Source: Archegozetes longisetosus (taxonomy: Eukaryota > Arthropoda > Arachnida > Sarcoptiformes > Trhypochthoniidae). From it: DNA of 64,000 nucleotides. Location: the NCBI GenBank assembly GCA_018873245.2, contig JAEMBT020000002.1:8964001-9028000 (forward strand), written 5' to 3'. A program made the position numbers and the translations under genes. This document shows, piece by piece, positions 37,417 to 50,812 of this stretch. Every line of letters begins with the position of its first letter. Within the stretch, counting starts at the first letter, position 1. The notes beneath the pieces were generated by a model that was not told the origin of the DNA, did not search any database, and saw nothing but the letters and a program-made list of their open reading frames with translations.

Positions 37417-38388
37417 GATTTGACTGAGTTTATATTCATATTACTAACCATTATGCATACTTTAGATAATATTTTTCTTAACTTTAACTTTTCATATACA
37501 CTACAGTATTTAGCTTTCTACGCTGCATGTTTCCCAGATTAAGTTTCATACAAAGTTAATATTATCAGTATGAATATTTGTTTTATTCTCATTAAATGAC
37601 CAAAATCCTATTAAATTGCAGGATAATTACTTTTGTAAGTCTATACAAATGACAGGGTTCTAACGAAAGTTAGAGACTAAACAACTGAATCTTTTCCACT
37701 AGTGTCCAGTTTATTCGGATTGTTTAGGGTGTAGATGATTAAGACTAGTTTGAATCGATTTAATGAGATAAAAAGAGAAAATGAAAGAAACCAAAACATT
37801 GTTACGGAAATAAATAAACTGCTCTCTATAGTGATAAGAAGTCATTTTTTCAGTCAACTTCACATTGAGAAAAAAGATAAGGCTGGGAAACAAGAATTAA
37901 TATTTTATAGGGAGATATAGTATATTTTTAGAGATGAGTTACCAAACTAGAATAATAGAAAATATTACTTATACAACATTTTAAAGCTAATTTATCAGTC
38001 TTGACCTAATTTGGCCCTCATAAGCTTAATAATTAGGCTGAGAATCTTCTTCACATAAATCATTGAATGGATCAGTAATTTTGATTCCCTAACATATCGT
38101 GTTTCTCATTTTCATTGTTCACAAGAATCAGATCTGTATTTAGTGAGAAGAAGAGTAGAGATGGGAGAGAGTGCGGTTTACATTTGATTACATGACAACC
38201 TATACTTTTGTAGTTAGATTGGGCCCCATCTGAACCTTTTTGCATATAACATACTTTGATGATGTCTGCCTTATGTTTGCCGCATAAAGTAGTGCGCGAG
38301 TGAATCAAATGGAATGTTCAGTTTTAATCAATTTATTACTCAAGTGAGTCACATCCATATGATGTACTTTATTTGTTCGAGTCTTATT

Positions 38389-38421
38389 CAAACTGAATCC
38401 AAACTGAATCCAAACTGATTT
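38389..38421. repeat. 11-bp tandem repeat, three copies
   Basis: AAACTGAATCC occurs twice and then a third, altered copy follows. Confidence 0.8.
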
Positions 38422-40959
38422 TATTCTAACAGAAAACAAAGTTGTTCTATATCTAAATATAATACTATTTTCTTTATTAGGTTTACCAAAATGGAAAACT
38501 AATTTTTTATTTAATAAGACCAAAAGCATAGCCAATACATAGTTTCAAATGTATTGCATTTCAGAGACGTCCGATACTATATATGTTATTCATGAATTGG
38601 GTTAATCCTACGCTTCTTATACCATATTATACTTTATTATCTCCAAATCAAATTCTATTACAACTCAATATCCGAGACGAATACCTTCTCCTATGAGAAC
38701 TTGTGTCTTTCTATTAATAAATAAGAATTTAATGTAATAAGAATTTAATGTTCAAATGCTTTCATCTAGTCAATTTTCAATTCACTATAAGTAATCTTAT
38801 AGAAGCAAAAATTGACTAATACCTTTCTTATAAAATGCTCTAATTTGCATAACATTATTCATTAAATCTCTGCTTCTTATCCTATTTTCTCTTTTAATGC
38901 TACACTTTTGATCAATTTTCTCATAATTCGGTGGCTTATTCTTGAGAAACTGAAATATGATCGTTCTTGCACAAGTTTAGAAGTAAATACCAGTAGACGT
39001 TTGTTCAAATCAACTACTAAAATAACAATATATTGCTTCAGTCATACAAATAAATACTGAGATTCTTTCAGCTTTAATCAATATCTATTCGAAAATTTTC
39101 GACTTTGGTACGAAACATAACTTTATTCATAAAAATTAACAGTTTTGAATAAGTTCCTGAATCTCTTCATATTTACTAAAAGTTTTATTAAAAATATTAA
39201 AGCATGAGAGGGATTGTGAAATGTTAAAAAAGTTGCTCAATTCAATTGAATTAAGCAATTTTGTGCAGAATAATTGTGATTCTATTTTGTTTTGTATGCA
39301 ACTTTCCTTTACTTTGATGCTCAATACAGTAAAGCTATATGAAGCTTGCAAGTTCGAAAGTACTTTTCTTATTTGAAGACAAAACGGCTTATAATTCAAC
39401 TCTATAAACTGATTAATTTAAATAATGCTTATGCTTTGGTCTTCTCAAAAGTTACTTTTTACAATACCTATTCGTAGTAAAAAGTAGCATAATAGCACAT
39501 TGAAAGCTCACTAATTAGTAAACAAAAGCACATATAACTGTTAAACCATTGAAAGCTTAGCATTATTGTGCCTGGCAAATATACTAAAATTCTTGAAAAT
39601 ATTATTCTGTCACTCATTGTTGAGAGTGTTGCCATTGTTATTAAGCTTGCTAAAAGCTAATTTAATGTAGATTGATGATACAATAGAATATTTCGTTTAA
39701 AATTGAATTGTTTTACATTACAAATAAGTATCGTAAAAAAGTATATTTATATTTTTAAGGACCAAAGCATAGGTATTATTTAAATTAATTAGTTTACTTT
39801 GCTCAACACTTAACTAAGTAGAAATTTAACCAAATACTTCCCATCATTTATAATCATTTTATAACATCAAAGTTTGGAATATCTATCAATATTTGATCAT
39901 GTTTTCATTTACACCATCGTAACAGTTCAACAAATAACAGATATTTACTCAATAGATCAATAAGAAGAAAAGTCTTATTTATTGCACATCTAATTCAATA
40001 GAAATATTTTTGACTAGAAAATGACAAGCTAATACATTTAACGGTATTTTAATAATTGATTTTATTTTAGTTTTCTAGGATATCCAAACGTTTAATAAAG
40101 AATGTTCAAAAGATATTTTTGTGTTATAGAAAGCATTCAATCTATAAGAAGTGCAAACTTTGATTCGTTTTTAGACATTTAACTTACATAAAAGTTGGTT
40201 TCCATTGAAAGCAAAATGATTAATATTAATATCGAATATTGAATATTATATTTTATCTTTTGAATAAGCCTTTTTGTTTTGAAAACATTAGGAGTACATT
40301 AAAGGAGTACATTAGAACTTACAAGCTTCAATATTCTAAAGTATAGTGAGCTATGAGAAAACTCAAATCTATCAAATAAAGTCACTGTTTTCACTTTTCA
40401 CCTCATTCTTTGTTATTCTAATTCATAATTTCGAACAATTTGTTCAGTATGTTTAGTGTTTTACTAACACTCCAATTAATTAGACATATTCTTTTGCAAT
40501 AATATCGAACATTTTTCCGGTAATATCATTAAGCTAATGAATAACTTTCAATGAATCCTTTTGCCATACTGAATATGTTCTCTGATGAGCTGTTTGAGAA
40601 CCGAATCCAATCAGCAATTCATTCTAAAAATTCGATCGATTCAATCAGTGTTTCGAATAAAATCAAGGATTTCGAGACGTATTACGTTTAATAGAAAATT
40701 TTGATGACTTGACAAATTTTTGCTTCTTTAAGATCTGTAAATTACTCAAATTCAAGCTTAGTTAATGTTTACTTTGTCAAGTTTTTCAGATTTAATAGGC
40801 TTTTCATAAATTGTAGCCAAAAAATTATGAAAATTTGTTCACTTATAAATTCTAAGTTTATATTGTTTTAAAGTTACAGCCAACAAGTTCTAATTCTATT
40901 GATCTTTCAAGAAATTTTCGATTTATAAATGTTATACACTTGAAAACTTAATAAACTGT

Positions 40960-41130
40960 AATAGCAACAAAAAAGACCGATGTCATGTAAACCTTCCCGT
41001 AAGGTTCATCAATACTTTGCCAAATTTGATTTTTAATTTGCTTTGATTACTATATTGGTTACGATATTATTTGAGTTTTCCTAATACCCTCTGTATAATA
41101 GTCTGACGAGAAGCATCACTTCTAAATGAC
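40960..41130 (+). repeat. dispersed repeat, copy 2 of 2
   Basis: Collinear with 29466-29640 (see there). This copy has lost the open frame seen in copy 1. Confidence 0.5.
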
Positions 41131-43059
41131 ATCAAGTTCTTTCCTGTCGTTTCCTCGATTAAGATTGGAGATATGACTCCGCTCTCACAATGATCACAAA
41201 ACTTATTTGTTGTTCCGATTGGTTGTCATTTAGAACAATCCAATGGATAACAAAGTATCCAATTTTTCACGTATAACCTATATTGAAGATCGCCTGACGA
41301 AGGTAAGAATGATGATTCAGTTAGACATAGGGTCGATAGATTTAGTTCACTAATCGAATGTTAAACGATTCAGTTTCGATACTATTTTAGTCAACATAAC
41401 AATGTATTGCTGCAAATCACGTTCACCTATGTAATCGTCCATAAGTATAAGCTGAGGTTAGGTTAGGTGAATCATATCTAGTAAAGTCAAACTTTGACAA
41501 ATTCAAACAGAACGGAATATATTGCCATTATATTTTTAATAGCAATATAAATAGCAATTAGGAAAGATTTTTAACATATATCCACATTAATGAATACGTT
41601 TTAATTTTGGAAACAATTTAAATGCCAATTATTATATTCAATCATTTTATTATTTATAATTCGGTCAAGTTCTCTTAAGGGATCGGAAGCGCTTGGATTC
41701 CAAGATCTAATTAGTATTTTAATTTATTTTTAATAAAACTTTTCGCCAGGTATAAACAAGTTTAGGAACTCATTCAACCAATATTACTCAATGCAGTCGC
41801 CAGTTTTAGTACTATATTGAAGTTTAATCAGAATTGATTGATCAGCGGATAGTATTTCGTCGTTGTATTCTTTAGTATGGATCTAATTTTCTGAAGAAAC
41901 AATGAACGAGACCTTCACACGCTTATAAATAGCCAGTATTTGAGTTTTGTTCTATTTCTGACAAGCGCGTGAGACTTCAAAATATTGTTAGATATTGAAA
42001 AATGAATCTATATTTGAAAAGTACATCAATGAGAAGTGCTTAGTCCAGGCAACACAACTAAGAATGAAAACATAATGAAGAAAACAATCTATTACAGGAA
42101 AATTAGGTCTTGCATCGAGTTGATCATTAGATTCTATATGACACAAATTATATTTACTGACTGTCCTCCAATTAAAATTTAATTCATTTGATCCCACTAT
42201 TATCAAACAGACTGACATTTATTAAAGAAAAATCGTTTCAATTTATACTGTCTCTATTTATCTGCGAGAACAGTATAAAAAGATTTGCGGCCAATTCATC
42301 TGAAAACTGAATCTCTTACGAAATAGGATTAGATACACATTACCGCAAATATTTGTTCAGGAGTTGTGCAAGTTTTCTGTGAATGTTTCGGTAGAAATAA
42401 AATGATTTACTGCATCAACTATTTATATGATTAATTACTATATCGTATTAATTTTCTTTTTTTCATAAGAGACCTCAAAAACTTTCTGTTGCAACAAACC
42501 TGCCTTAAGTAAATCAAATGCTATCAAATTTTTGTTTGATGTCATCCGCATTAAAGCTCTCAAAATAGAAATACAACACATTTTTCATCTTTGATCGAGT
42601 GGGCTGCATATGCAAACAAAACCCCTTTCCTCGAGAGGACTATTCTGTGAATGTGAACACCGTTAGGAAGGACCGTATTCAAAGTATGAAAGTTGCCTAA
42701 GGATCTAAGATTCGATTCTCAAATCCAACATATTCCTCGTATCCATAGATCAAAATTTCAGAAGATAAGTTTCTATTGAAATTGATGATTGATATCTCAA
42801 ACTGAAATTGGTTGAAATCATAACCAATCCATTCCTTAATGACAAATAAATGTGAGAAATCTGCAGTGACCTGAACAAGAGTATACTCAAAAAGAATGAA
42901 AGATACCATAGATTTGACTCTTTAAAAGATACTTTCTTCCATTATAAATATTTTTGAAGTTTTAACCATTTGTTCGCATGTAATTATAATATGATTGAAA
43001 ATCGATAAATAATCAGATAATAGAACAAAAGTAAAACATGATTTACTGAGCGTTCAAAA

Positions 43060-43195
43060 CGCTACCTTAAGGTAGGTCAGGACTGAGAGCCTCCTTGGCT
43101 TTACTAACCCCCTGCCTCCGCCAAATGAACCTTAAGACCAAGGGCTAATTGGGGGCTCCTGGTTTGAGCTTGACCCCTCCCTTGCCACTACACTT
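43060..43195. mobile_element. GC-rich repeat remnant, hAT-like terminus
   Basis: A sharp GC-rich block in AT-rich DNA. Its right end read inward is TAGTGGCAAGGGAGGGGTC, resembling the hAT ends near 34478 and 62892. No matching left end or target duplication was found, so this is only a probable fragment. Confidence 0.35.
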
Positions 43196-45038
43196 AAATG
43201 CAAATATGTATTGTAAGGAAACGTCTTTTAAAGGATTGAATCTACGGGACCTTTCATTGTCTTTGACTATACATCTAAAAACTGGATCATTTCATTATCA
43301 AGTCTTACAATTTTGCTCTCTATTCCACTTTAGGTTCTCATTTGACTCGTGAAAATTTGGAAAAACCAATTTAATCAACTTTAAGTGAATTTTTATTGTG
43401 TTCGCACGAATTGATTGACTTGAAGTAAAAACATTGAATGATTCAATTTTTTGAAAATATAACTTAATATACAAACTAAAATCGACTTGTGAAAAACAAA
43501 TGACTCAAAAACAATAAAATCTAGCACACTTCTAGTTTCAAATCGTTTCAGCTCATATTTTGTTCTGAAATTCAGTTTCTTAGACACTTTTCTAATCCAT
43601 TATGAAAAATATGTATTTATTCACAAATTATGTCACATATGACAGCATCTTGTTATAAACTCCAGTAAACAGAAACATAATTGTTGGATCGACTCACAAA
43701 AATAGTTTCAATAACCGATTAATGAAGTATGAAATATGAATAATCTATGAAGGTATTGACATAGAAGGGCATATTAAGGAGGAGAAAATCTTTACACATG
43801 TGACATACAATTTGTTCTTAAATACTGATAGGTGAAAATAAAGTTTTCATAAAATTTTCAATTCAAAACCAAGAGATTCTTCAATTGATATAAACTTTTA
43901 CAGATAAGATCAACAAATGAAACATTATTAACAATATTTTTTATTATAGTGATAAATGACTACTGAAAAGGTGATCATAATTAAACAATATGTTTGAGTA
44001 ATTTGTGAATAAAGTTCAAATTTGTTGAACAACTTTCAAAAGTGGTAGTGCTCAGCAAAAATTCATACTCAGAATCGATTGTTCATATTTGGGTCTAGTA
44101 TGCAAGTAAAAGACTGATTTGGCTCTTTGATTGGTGTTTCTGTGATTAGAGGGGCCGCAATGCCAGTACAAAGTGACCGAAAGATGAACAGTGACTGAGT
44201 GATCAATTCCGTACCCATACTTATGATTCTAACATATAAATGAAATTAGAGAAACATTAAAGTGAACATTTCATATTGGAATAATAGCTAAATTACCAAT
44301 TATATGGAGTTAATGGCAATTTTCATAACTTATAAGAAGTTAGTTTTACGATAAGAATAACAACAAGTATGGAATAGAAGACCCAATAAGTTAATAGTAA
44401 TATAAGATAATTGTTTTTAAAGTTTCATAACAAAGAACAATAGATTTCTGTAAGAATAGAAATTTTTTACAGAATTCTTATATAACTTTCTAAAATTGAA
44501 ATGACTTTTCAAATTACTGGTAATGTTTAAGATTGATATACAATTAACTATAGATTTGAGTGAAAAAAAACATTTCAATGCAATAATGACTTAGAAAATG
44601 ATCACTATTTGTAACATTAATGAATTGGATGAAAATAATCTACAGAATATTTTTTACATTTTCTCTTATTTCCTTTTAACAATTTAAAGCTAACATCGAT
44701 TAGCGGTCGAGTAATGAACAAACGAATAGTGATTTATGAGTTTTAATGATCAACATAAATGTAGGAAATATTCACTAACCATCTATTGGTTTACATCGTA
44801 ATAATCAATCTTTTGTTTTCGTACAACACCACTTATTTAATTATATTGTTTTAGGTATTTAAGTTAATCGTTTTTTGTCTATAAGCCTTATTTTGTGTTC
44901 GACCTTCTGATTAACAATAGAAGAATAATTGTTTTCAACTACAATAACTTTGTAAGGAGTTAATATTAAGATTTTGAACGAGCTCCCGCAATAAACCCAT
45001 TGAAAAAATAGATACATTCTAGTTCATTTTTTTGTTAC

Positions 45039-45055
45039 TTTATTCATTTTTTATT
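45039..45055 (-). terminator. candidate poly(A) signals of the receptor gene
   Basis: Two AATAAA hexamers on the minus strand (45050-45055 and 45039-45044), about 220-235 bp downstream of the receptor stop codon. Confidence 0.4.
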
Positions 45056-45274
45056 AATAATATATTGAGCATTAATGACCGCTTCAATCTCTCCAATATT
45101 AACTCAACAGAAATTCAGGAATAATTTTGGTCGGCTTTAGACAAACAACTGCTATGACGATTGCAAAAAATCGACAATATTTTAGATGGCGTTTAAGCCC
45201 CAATTATAGCAGTTCTTAACTTTAATTCGGAAAATTTATGATAATATCCATAGAAAGAGAATTTTGAAACATTA

Positions 45275-48200
45275 TTAAACACTGTTAACAGCTATCGATT
45301 GATTGTTACAGCCATTTTTAAAAAGGCTTTCTTTGTCACCAGTCCCCAAATACTGAGACCGTGATGTCATCGTGATTGCTGTTGAGAGATCGTTATCTTG
45401 ATGATGTTCGATATTACTTTCTTGTAAGACAAAATTACTGAACGCCTGTGTTTCCCCGTTGTCATCATTTTTTGGTTTTCTTGGGGTTGCTTTACTTGAA
45501 CCGCCACGAGTTGCTTTTGGGAATACACTATTCTCCACCTGTAACTGTGCATTTAGTTCTTTACCCGCTGCACACGTAAACGCTTTCGCAAAACTTTTCT
45601 TGAAATTTTCGCTCAGAAAAGCTTTAAGTTTTTGAGTCAACAAAACAACAGATAAACAATTAAAATCTTTATCCGATTAGTCTTTGGTTTATTAGATTAG
45701 AAAAATAAATGCTGAGGACTTACCGTAAAGTATGGGATTGACAGCTAGTGTTAATGACAAAAAAGTTTAGGATTAATTAATTAGAATGAAGAGCTCATTG
45801 CTAAATATATACCTGAGTTGGCGTATGAGAGACAACCCGCTAATAAGATGAAAGTTAGACTGGCTTCTGAATGCCTATGAGCCGGGGCTGGTGGCAGAAA
45901 AGTGATGTAAACCTGACCAATCCAATAAGGCAACCAACACATTACATACACAGAAATGACAGTGAGCACCAGGTATGTAACCTTCCTGTGTGAGCGCTTC
46001 TTCTCTTTAGATCTATTTTTGGGCCCAACTCTTCTCAGTTTACAAATTACCAGAAAATAGAAGAGCAAAATCAGTACAAAAGGTATAAAAAATCCCAGTG
46101 TAAACGTGTATAAAGTAAATGCTTTCTCTCCATTCATCAAATCACTTTCGGGCCAAAATATATTACACGAGATAGTGCTCGGAAGTACCAATGTATTCGC
46201 GTACATGAAGATTGGAACCATTAATAGTGCTGAAACCTGTAATGAATCAATGTAGTTTTCTGTTAATTTATGTCTACTTCTATAACTTCATATCTATTTT
46301 TACTTAAATACATCAACTAATCAATAGTTTTGAATTAAACCATAGCATCATATCTTTAATCGAATCTCAACGATAGAAAGCCTTTAGATTTGAATCCCTT
46401 ATGAATAACTAATTTATATCTTTTGGAAATATAAATTCGATCCATGAATGTGAAGCTCTAGTTTTACTGTAGTTTACGCAAGAGTTTTTTTACATGTCAT
46501 CCTTAACACATAAAACTACATATTAAGTGGAGTTTTTAGAAGAGAAACTTAAGAGCAATTCTCAAGGTAAACAAAAATGTATTTAGTTAGTGTAAAACGG
46601 TTCAAATCAGTTGATAGAAGGCATCACAACTTGTTAGGACTTCAATCTTGAAGATGTTAAGCAAGATTTTCACTCCACTGATTAAATGGCTTACTTTAGA
46701 AAAGTAATCATTTCAATCTAAAGTTCAATCACAAACATTCATTTTAGAAGCGCAGAGTCTTATCAATTCAATTTCAACCTTTTGCTAAATTATTTATGAT
46801 TCCTGTCGTCAAATTAAACGCAACAAAATATATGAATGAATGACTATACTGATTTTAATCAGCCAATTATAGAATTTTAGCTCTTTCATAATTTCAACTC
46901 AAGTACTAATTATATTATCAGTAATTGAATCAATTAATTAAATAAAATCCATCTGCATTTCTGCAGCAATTTTATTGATTCGTATTGATCTGTTGAGCAA
47001 TAACTATAGCATTGAAATTACACTACAAGATAATCAACTTTACGAAAATTGAATATCGAACACTAAACTGGAATCAAACCATCCATAACTAATAGTTCAA
47101 TTATCGATCAATAAGTGCAAATTGTGTTGAAAAATGATTTAAATTCAGTACTGACTCCCTTCATTTATATTGATTTATGTGATATTAGCTCTAGAATTGC
47201 TTACTATGTCTGATAAAAAGGGCGAATAATCAAATTGTCGAGAATTAAATACATAGAAAATCTTATTACAACTTATCATAAATACACCAAATCAATCATT
47301 TAGTGGAAAATTTTGACTTTTTGATGAGAATTTTATCTCATATCAATGGAGTCGTGAAGATTATTTATATGTTCGCCAACTCTTTTGCATGTATAACATA
47401 TGGCACTTATTTGAGGCTATGCCATATAAACTGAAAATTATATTCCCTATTCATTTCTAGTTTTTAGCGTCTATTATTAATACATTGCGGTTGTGTTAAT
47501 ATTTAGGATAAAACTTGACACAACGCTGTGAAATATAAGAACCAAATTACGACATAAATATAGTGTTTCTAAATTCTATTTATAGGATATAAATCTATAT
47601 TTGTATAAATAAAATACTGTATCTTGAGTAACAATCCTCATGCCTCAGCTCTCGTACATATTCAGCATTCTTTGTGCGTTCAATATAATCTTTCTCAATC
47701 GATTATAACCTTATAATCTACTTCTCAAGAATGTATTCATTAATTTGCTCTCTTAGGTGAACAGTCTTTCGAAACTTTAGATTTAGATTCAGGATCTTGG
47801 ATCATATTAACGCAATACAGTACAGATCCAGTGTCGCCATCACCTACAGTTGTATAAGAAGTCTTCAGACGGTTTCTAAGCATAGTGAATAACTGATGTA
47901 TGAATTTTCTAGATACTTTTCAATATATCGAATCAATTTGAAACTTCTGATTCACTCCCCAGTTCAAAATATCAGAGATATTTGTTTTGAAGATATTCAT
48001 AAAACCTATGCCTTATGATTAACTCTCGTCGTAAATATAGTTGAGCATCATTTTCAACTTATAATTCACAGACTTAGAATGAAATAGATATTAGGATCAT
48101 AAAGTAATTGAACAAATATTTTTAAAAGTGATCATTTTCAAGTTTTATTAATAGTATTTAGTAGGTTTTTAAAAAATACTTTGACATTTATCAGAGATTT

Positions 48201-50812
48201 TGCTCAAATCGATGATCTTTTAATACTTCGAATACTAATAATGTTCTGGCAACAATTGATCAAAACAACAATAATAGTTAGTATTTCCTTAGCTTAAATG
48301 ATATTTGATTTTTTGTCAATGTAACACAAGAAATATTTCGAAATGTTGTATTTTGTTTATTGAAGAATAAACAGAAGTTTGGATAGAAATAGTTGTCGTG
48401 ATATAATTTCATAAACAGGAAAAAAATCTGTTTTCGACTTATAGAGTGTATGCAATCACAAAGAAATTGCGTGTCACAAGCATTTTAATCTTCATGACTA
48501 TCAGATACTCTTTATTCTAATGGTTTAGCGGAGAATTGTCAGAAACAATAGTCTTATTGAAAACTTTAGCGCTGGTTCAACAGAACGTATAGTTTGCTTA
48601 ATGCTTGTCTCACATCGTATTTTGCTATATGTAAACCATTACAATGCTTTCACTCTAAACACTATACTGCAGTCTTTCAAACGCTCTAATCTAAACATCG
48701 TACTCATTAAAAAACTTCAAAGATAACAAATACAAAATGATTTGTTTATCATAATGCAAACAATGAAGCCGACTCATCATTTACTGAAACTAGTTAAATA
48801 AAGGTTCGATTTATTATGTGTATAACAATAACTTTTGGCATACGATGTATCATATTTTATGGCCGTTCATTAGATTCTAGTTCAGAGCTGTTGTCAGATG
48901 AATTAATGCCTGACTCTAGTTCTACATCAAATTTTCATCAAATCGACTTTCATTGCAATTTCTATCTTTTCCTTTTTAAATCTGGAGAGAATAATCATTC
49001 AATAATATTTTAAGATTCGGCTCTTATGTTCTCGACATCAGGAATCGTATTTCGAGCAGAAACTATTTTCAATGCAATGATTATTTTGAATTTAGATACT
49101 CGTATACAGTCAGAATAAATACATATTTGTGAGAGTGCTCTTCAAAATTTGAACTTATTTCCTTGAAAATTATAGGTATTATTTGCAACTAATACCTGTT
49201 AGGAACATTTTAAAATGAATAATCAAACATATGATGGGCTCAGTTTTCTTAAAGATATCACAAATTATAAGTATTTGTAACCATCATTTTATATCTGTTC
49301 TTAGTTTTTGATTTAATTATTTATGCGGCACTCTTGAAAATTGCGTTCGCACCTCAATTTTTGTTTATGCTGAAATAAGTTGAAGTGGCTCTACAGCACA
49401 TATCTTTCAATTGATTTACCCTTAAGTAAATTGATCTCATGCTATGCTTAATATTTCATGCTCTAATTTGTTTCTATTTTCAATTTGCCTATCTAAAAGG
49501 ACGGTAGGCTCTACATTTTTGTCGATACTTCGTATGTCAGTTTCTTTAGTATTTATTAATTTTCTTCTCATCAAATAATTGGTATATTGACTGAGTTATC
49601 AAGTTTCACTTTTCATTTATAGATTGATCAATTGAGATCTGATCAAAACTAAAGACGATGAATAACTGGTCGATCTAATCATCTTATTATCATATTTTAA
49701 TAGTACAAAAAAGATTGGTATTAACTAAATCTGAAATAGGATCAAACGTTTCTAAAAAACTGGCTTCGTGGGCCACGTTGGGCCGCGGGCCTGTATATGT
49801 AAACACTTGTTTAGATCGATACCTCGAGAAACAAATCTATTTGAGCGGTAAAACTAAACTAGTGCTGTATATGCGCTGTTTATAATGTAATATAAAAGTA
49901 CATTGATTTTGTCGCTTTTTTGGCGTAGAGAATGCGTTAATTACGACCATTTATTATTAAGCTTTTATTGAAGGTTATAAAGGATAAATTTGAATAATTG
50001 ATTACTCAGTAATAAGCTTAAATATCCTCCCAATAATCAACTCACTGTCAATCATTTAGTTATCAAATTGCATCCAACTCTTCCAACAACTAGAGATCGT
50101 TTTCAAGTGTTAAGTAATATTTACGTTTCTATCACTTATTTTTGTGTATATTAAATGTGTGAACAAAACTGAGATAAGTTTCAATAGAAAAGCAAATTAA
50201 TGTAAACAAGCGTTTTATTGATAAACTTACAGTCCAAACAGTCAAACAGATGAATTTAGCAATAAATGGCGTCCGATATCTTGGCGAAGAGATGGGATGA
50301 CAAACAGCAACGTAGCGGTCAGCACTCATGACAGTGAGCAATAAGCTGCTCGTGAACTGGTTAATTGATGTGGTGGTCATGTAAGCTTTACACATTAAAC
50401 GTCCAAATGACCAATATTTGTAAATAACTGTTGTTATAAGAAAAGGCAGACCCACTAAAAACAGTTCGTCGGCAACTGCCAGGTTGAATATATACATATT
50501 GGTCACGGTCTGCATCTTTGAGAATCGTAGCACTACATAGATTACTAATGAGTTTCCGAGTAACCCCACCAGAAATACAATTCCGTACAAAATCTTTGCG
50601 AACTCTAACACTAACACTGGATAACCACTTGTTGGAAAGATTTCGTTTTCATCAGTCGATTCGTTACACATTGAATGAGAAGTTGAATTGGAAAGTGCAA
50701 TGGAAAAGTTTGGTGAAACAGTCGTGCTCATGTATGACATATTATATGAACAATTATGGCCTAATGGAAAACTTGTCGATTCATTCAAGTGAGATAATAG
50801 TGTGCTATTCAT
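45275..50812 (-). CDS. AstC-R: allatostatin-C / somatostatin-type receptor, class A GPCR, four coding exons, 457 aa
   Basis: Cell-surface receptor for an allatostatin-C-like neuropeptide, orthologous in type to vertebrate somatostatin receptors. Exons on the minus strand: 50812-50231, 46236-45813, 45744-45724, 45621-45275; all GT..AG and phase-consistent. The N-terminal tail carries seven N-glycosylation sequons (N2, N10, N20, N24, N35, N42, N50). TM1 is near 73-96 with GN at 86-87, and TM2 holds LAVAD at 111-115. C141 and C218 would form the conserved extracellular disulfide, and DRY is at 165-167. TM6 has CWLPYW, and NPILY at 338-342 is followed by AFLSENFKKSF, a hallmark of the somatostatin/AstC group. 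A likely 5' UTR acceptor (AATTACAG) lies 11 bp before the ATG. The gene is intact and looks functional. The ligand is inferred from family. Confidence 0.95.
45724..45744 (-). other. AstC-R: 21-nt micro-exon of the receptor gene encoding the NPxxY motif
   Basis: Bounded by AACACTAG and GTAAGTCC, with 68-bp and 102-bp introns on either side. With one base from each neighbour it encodes AVNPILY, then A across the next junction. Without it the reading frame is kept (21 nt) but the TM7 NPxxY motif is lost. Confidence 0.92.
46237..50230 (-). other. 3994-bp intron of the receptor gene
   Basis: It separates TM1-TM4 from TM5-TM7. No embedded gene was found. Near 49765-49800 a GC-rich, partly palindromic patch (GGGCCGCGGGCC) looks like a transposon end. 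The plus-strand frame at 48816-49013 has a Ser/Asp-rich stretch but no other support. Confidence 0.85.

Larger units (their letters stand above)
27106..45038. other. gene desert, AT-rich, repeats only
   Basis: About 18 kb with no convincing gene. Listed separately are two hAT-like MITEs, a large inverted repeat, one pair of related dispersed repeats, and two short coding-like islands. Other long open frames (33809-34132 minus, 36327-36677 minus, 41988-42218 minus, 42697-42909 minus) look random. Confidence 0.6.

Noticed and set aside
9404-50812. A functional neuroendocrine gene cluster of the dimmed-like factor and the AstC receptor
   Set aside because: The two genes lie about 34 kb apart with no shared promoter or other peptide genes between them; there is no evidence beyond proximity.
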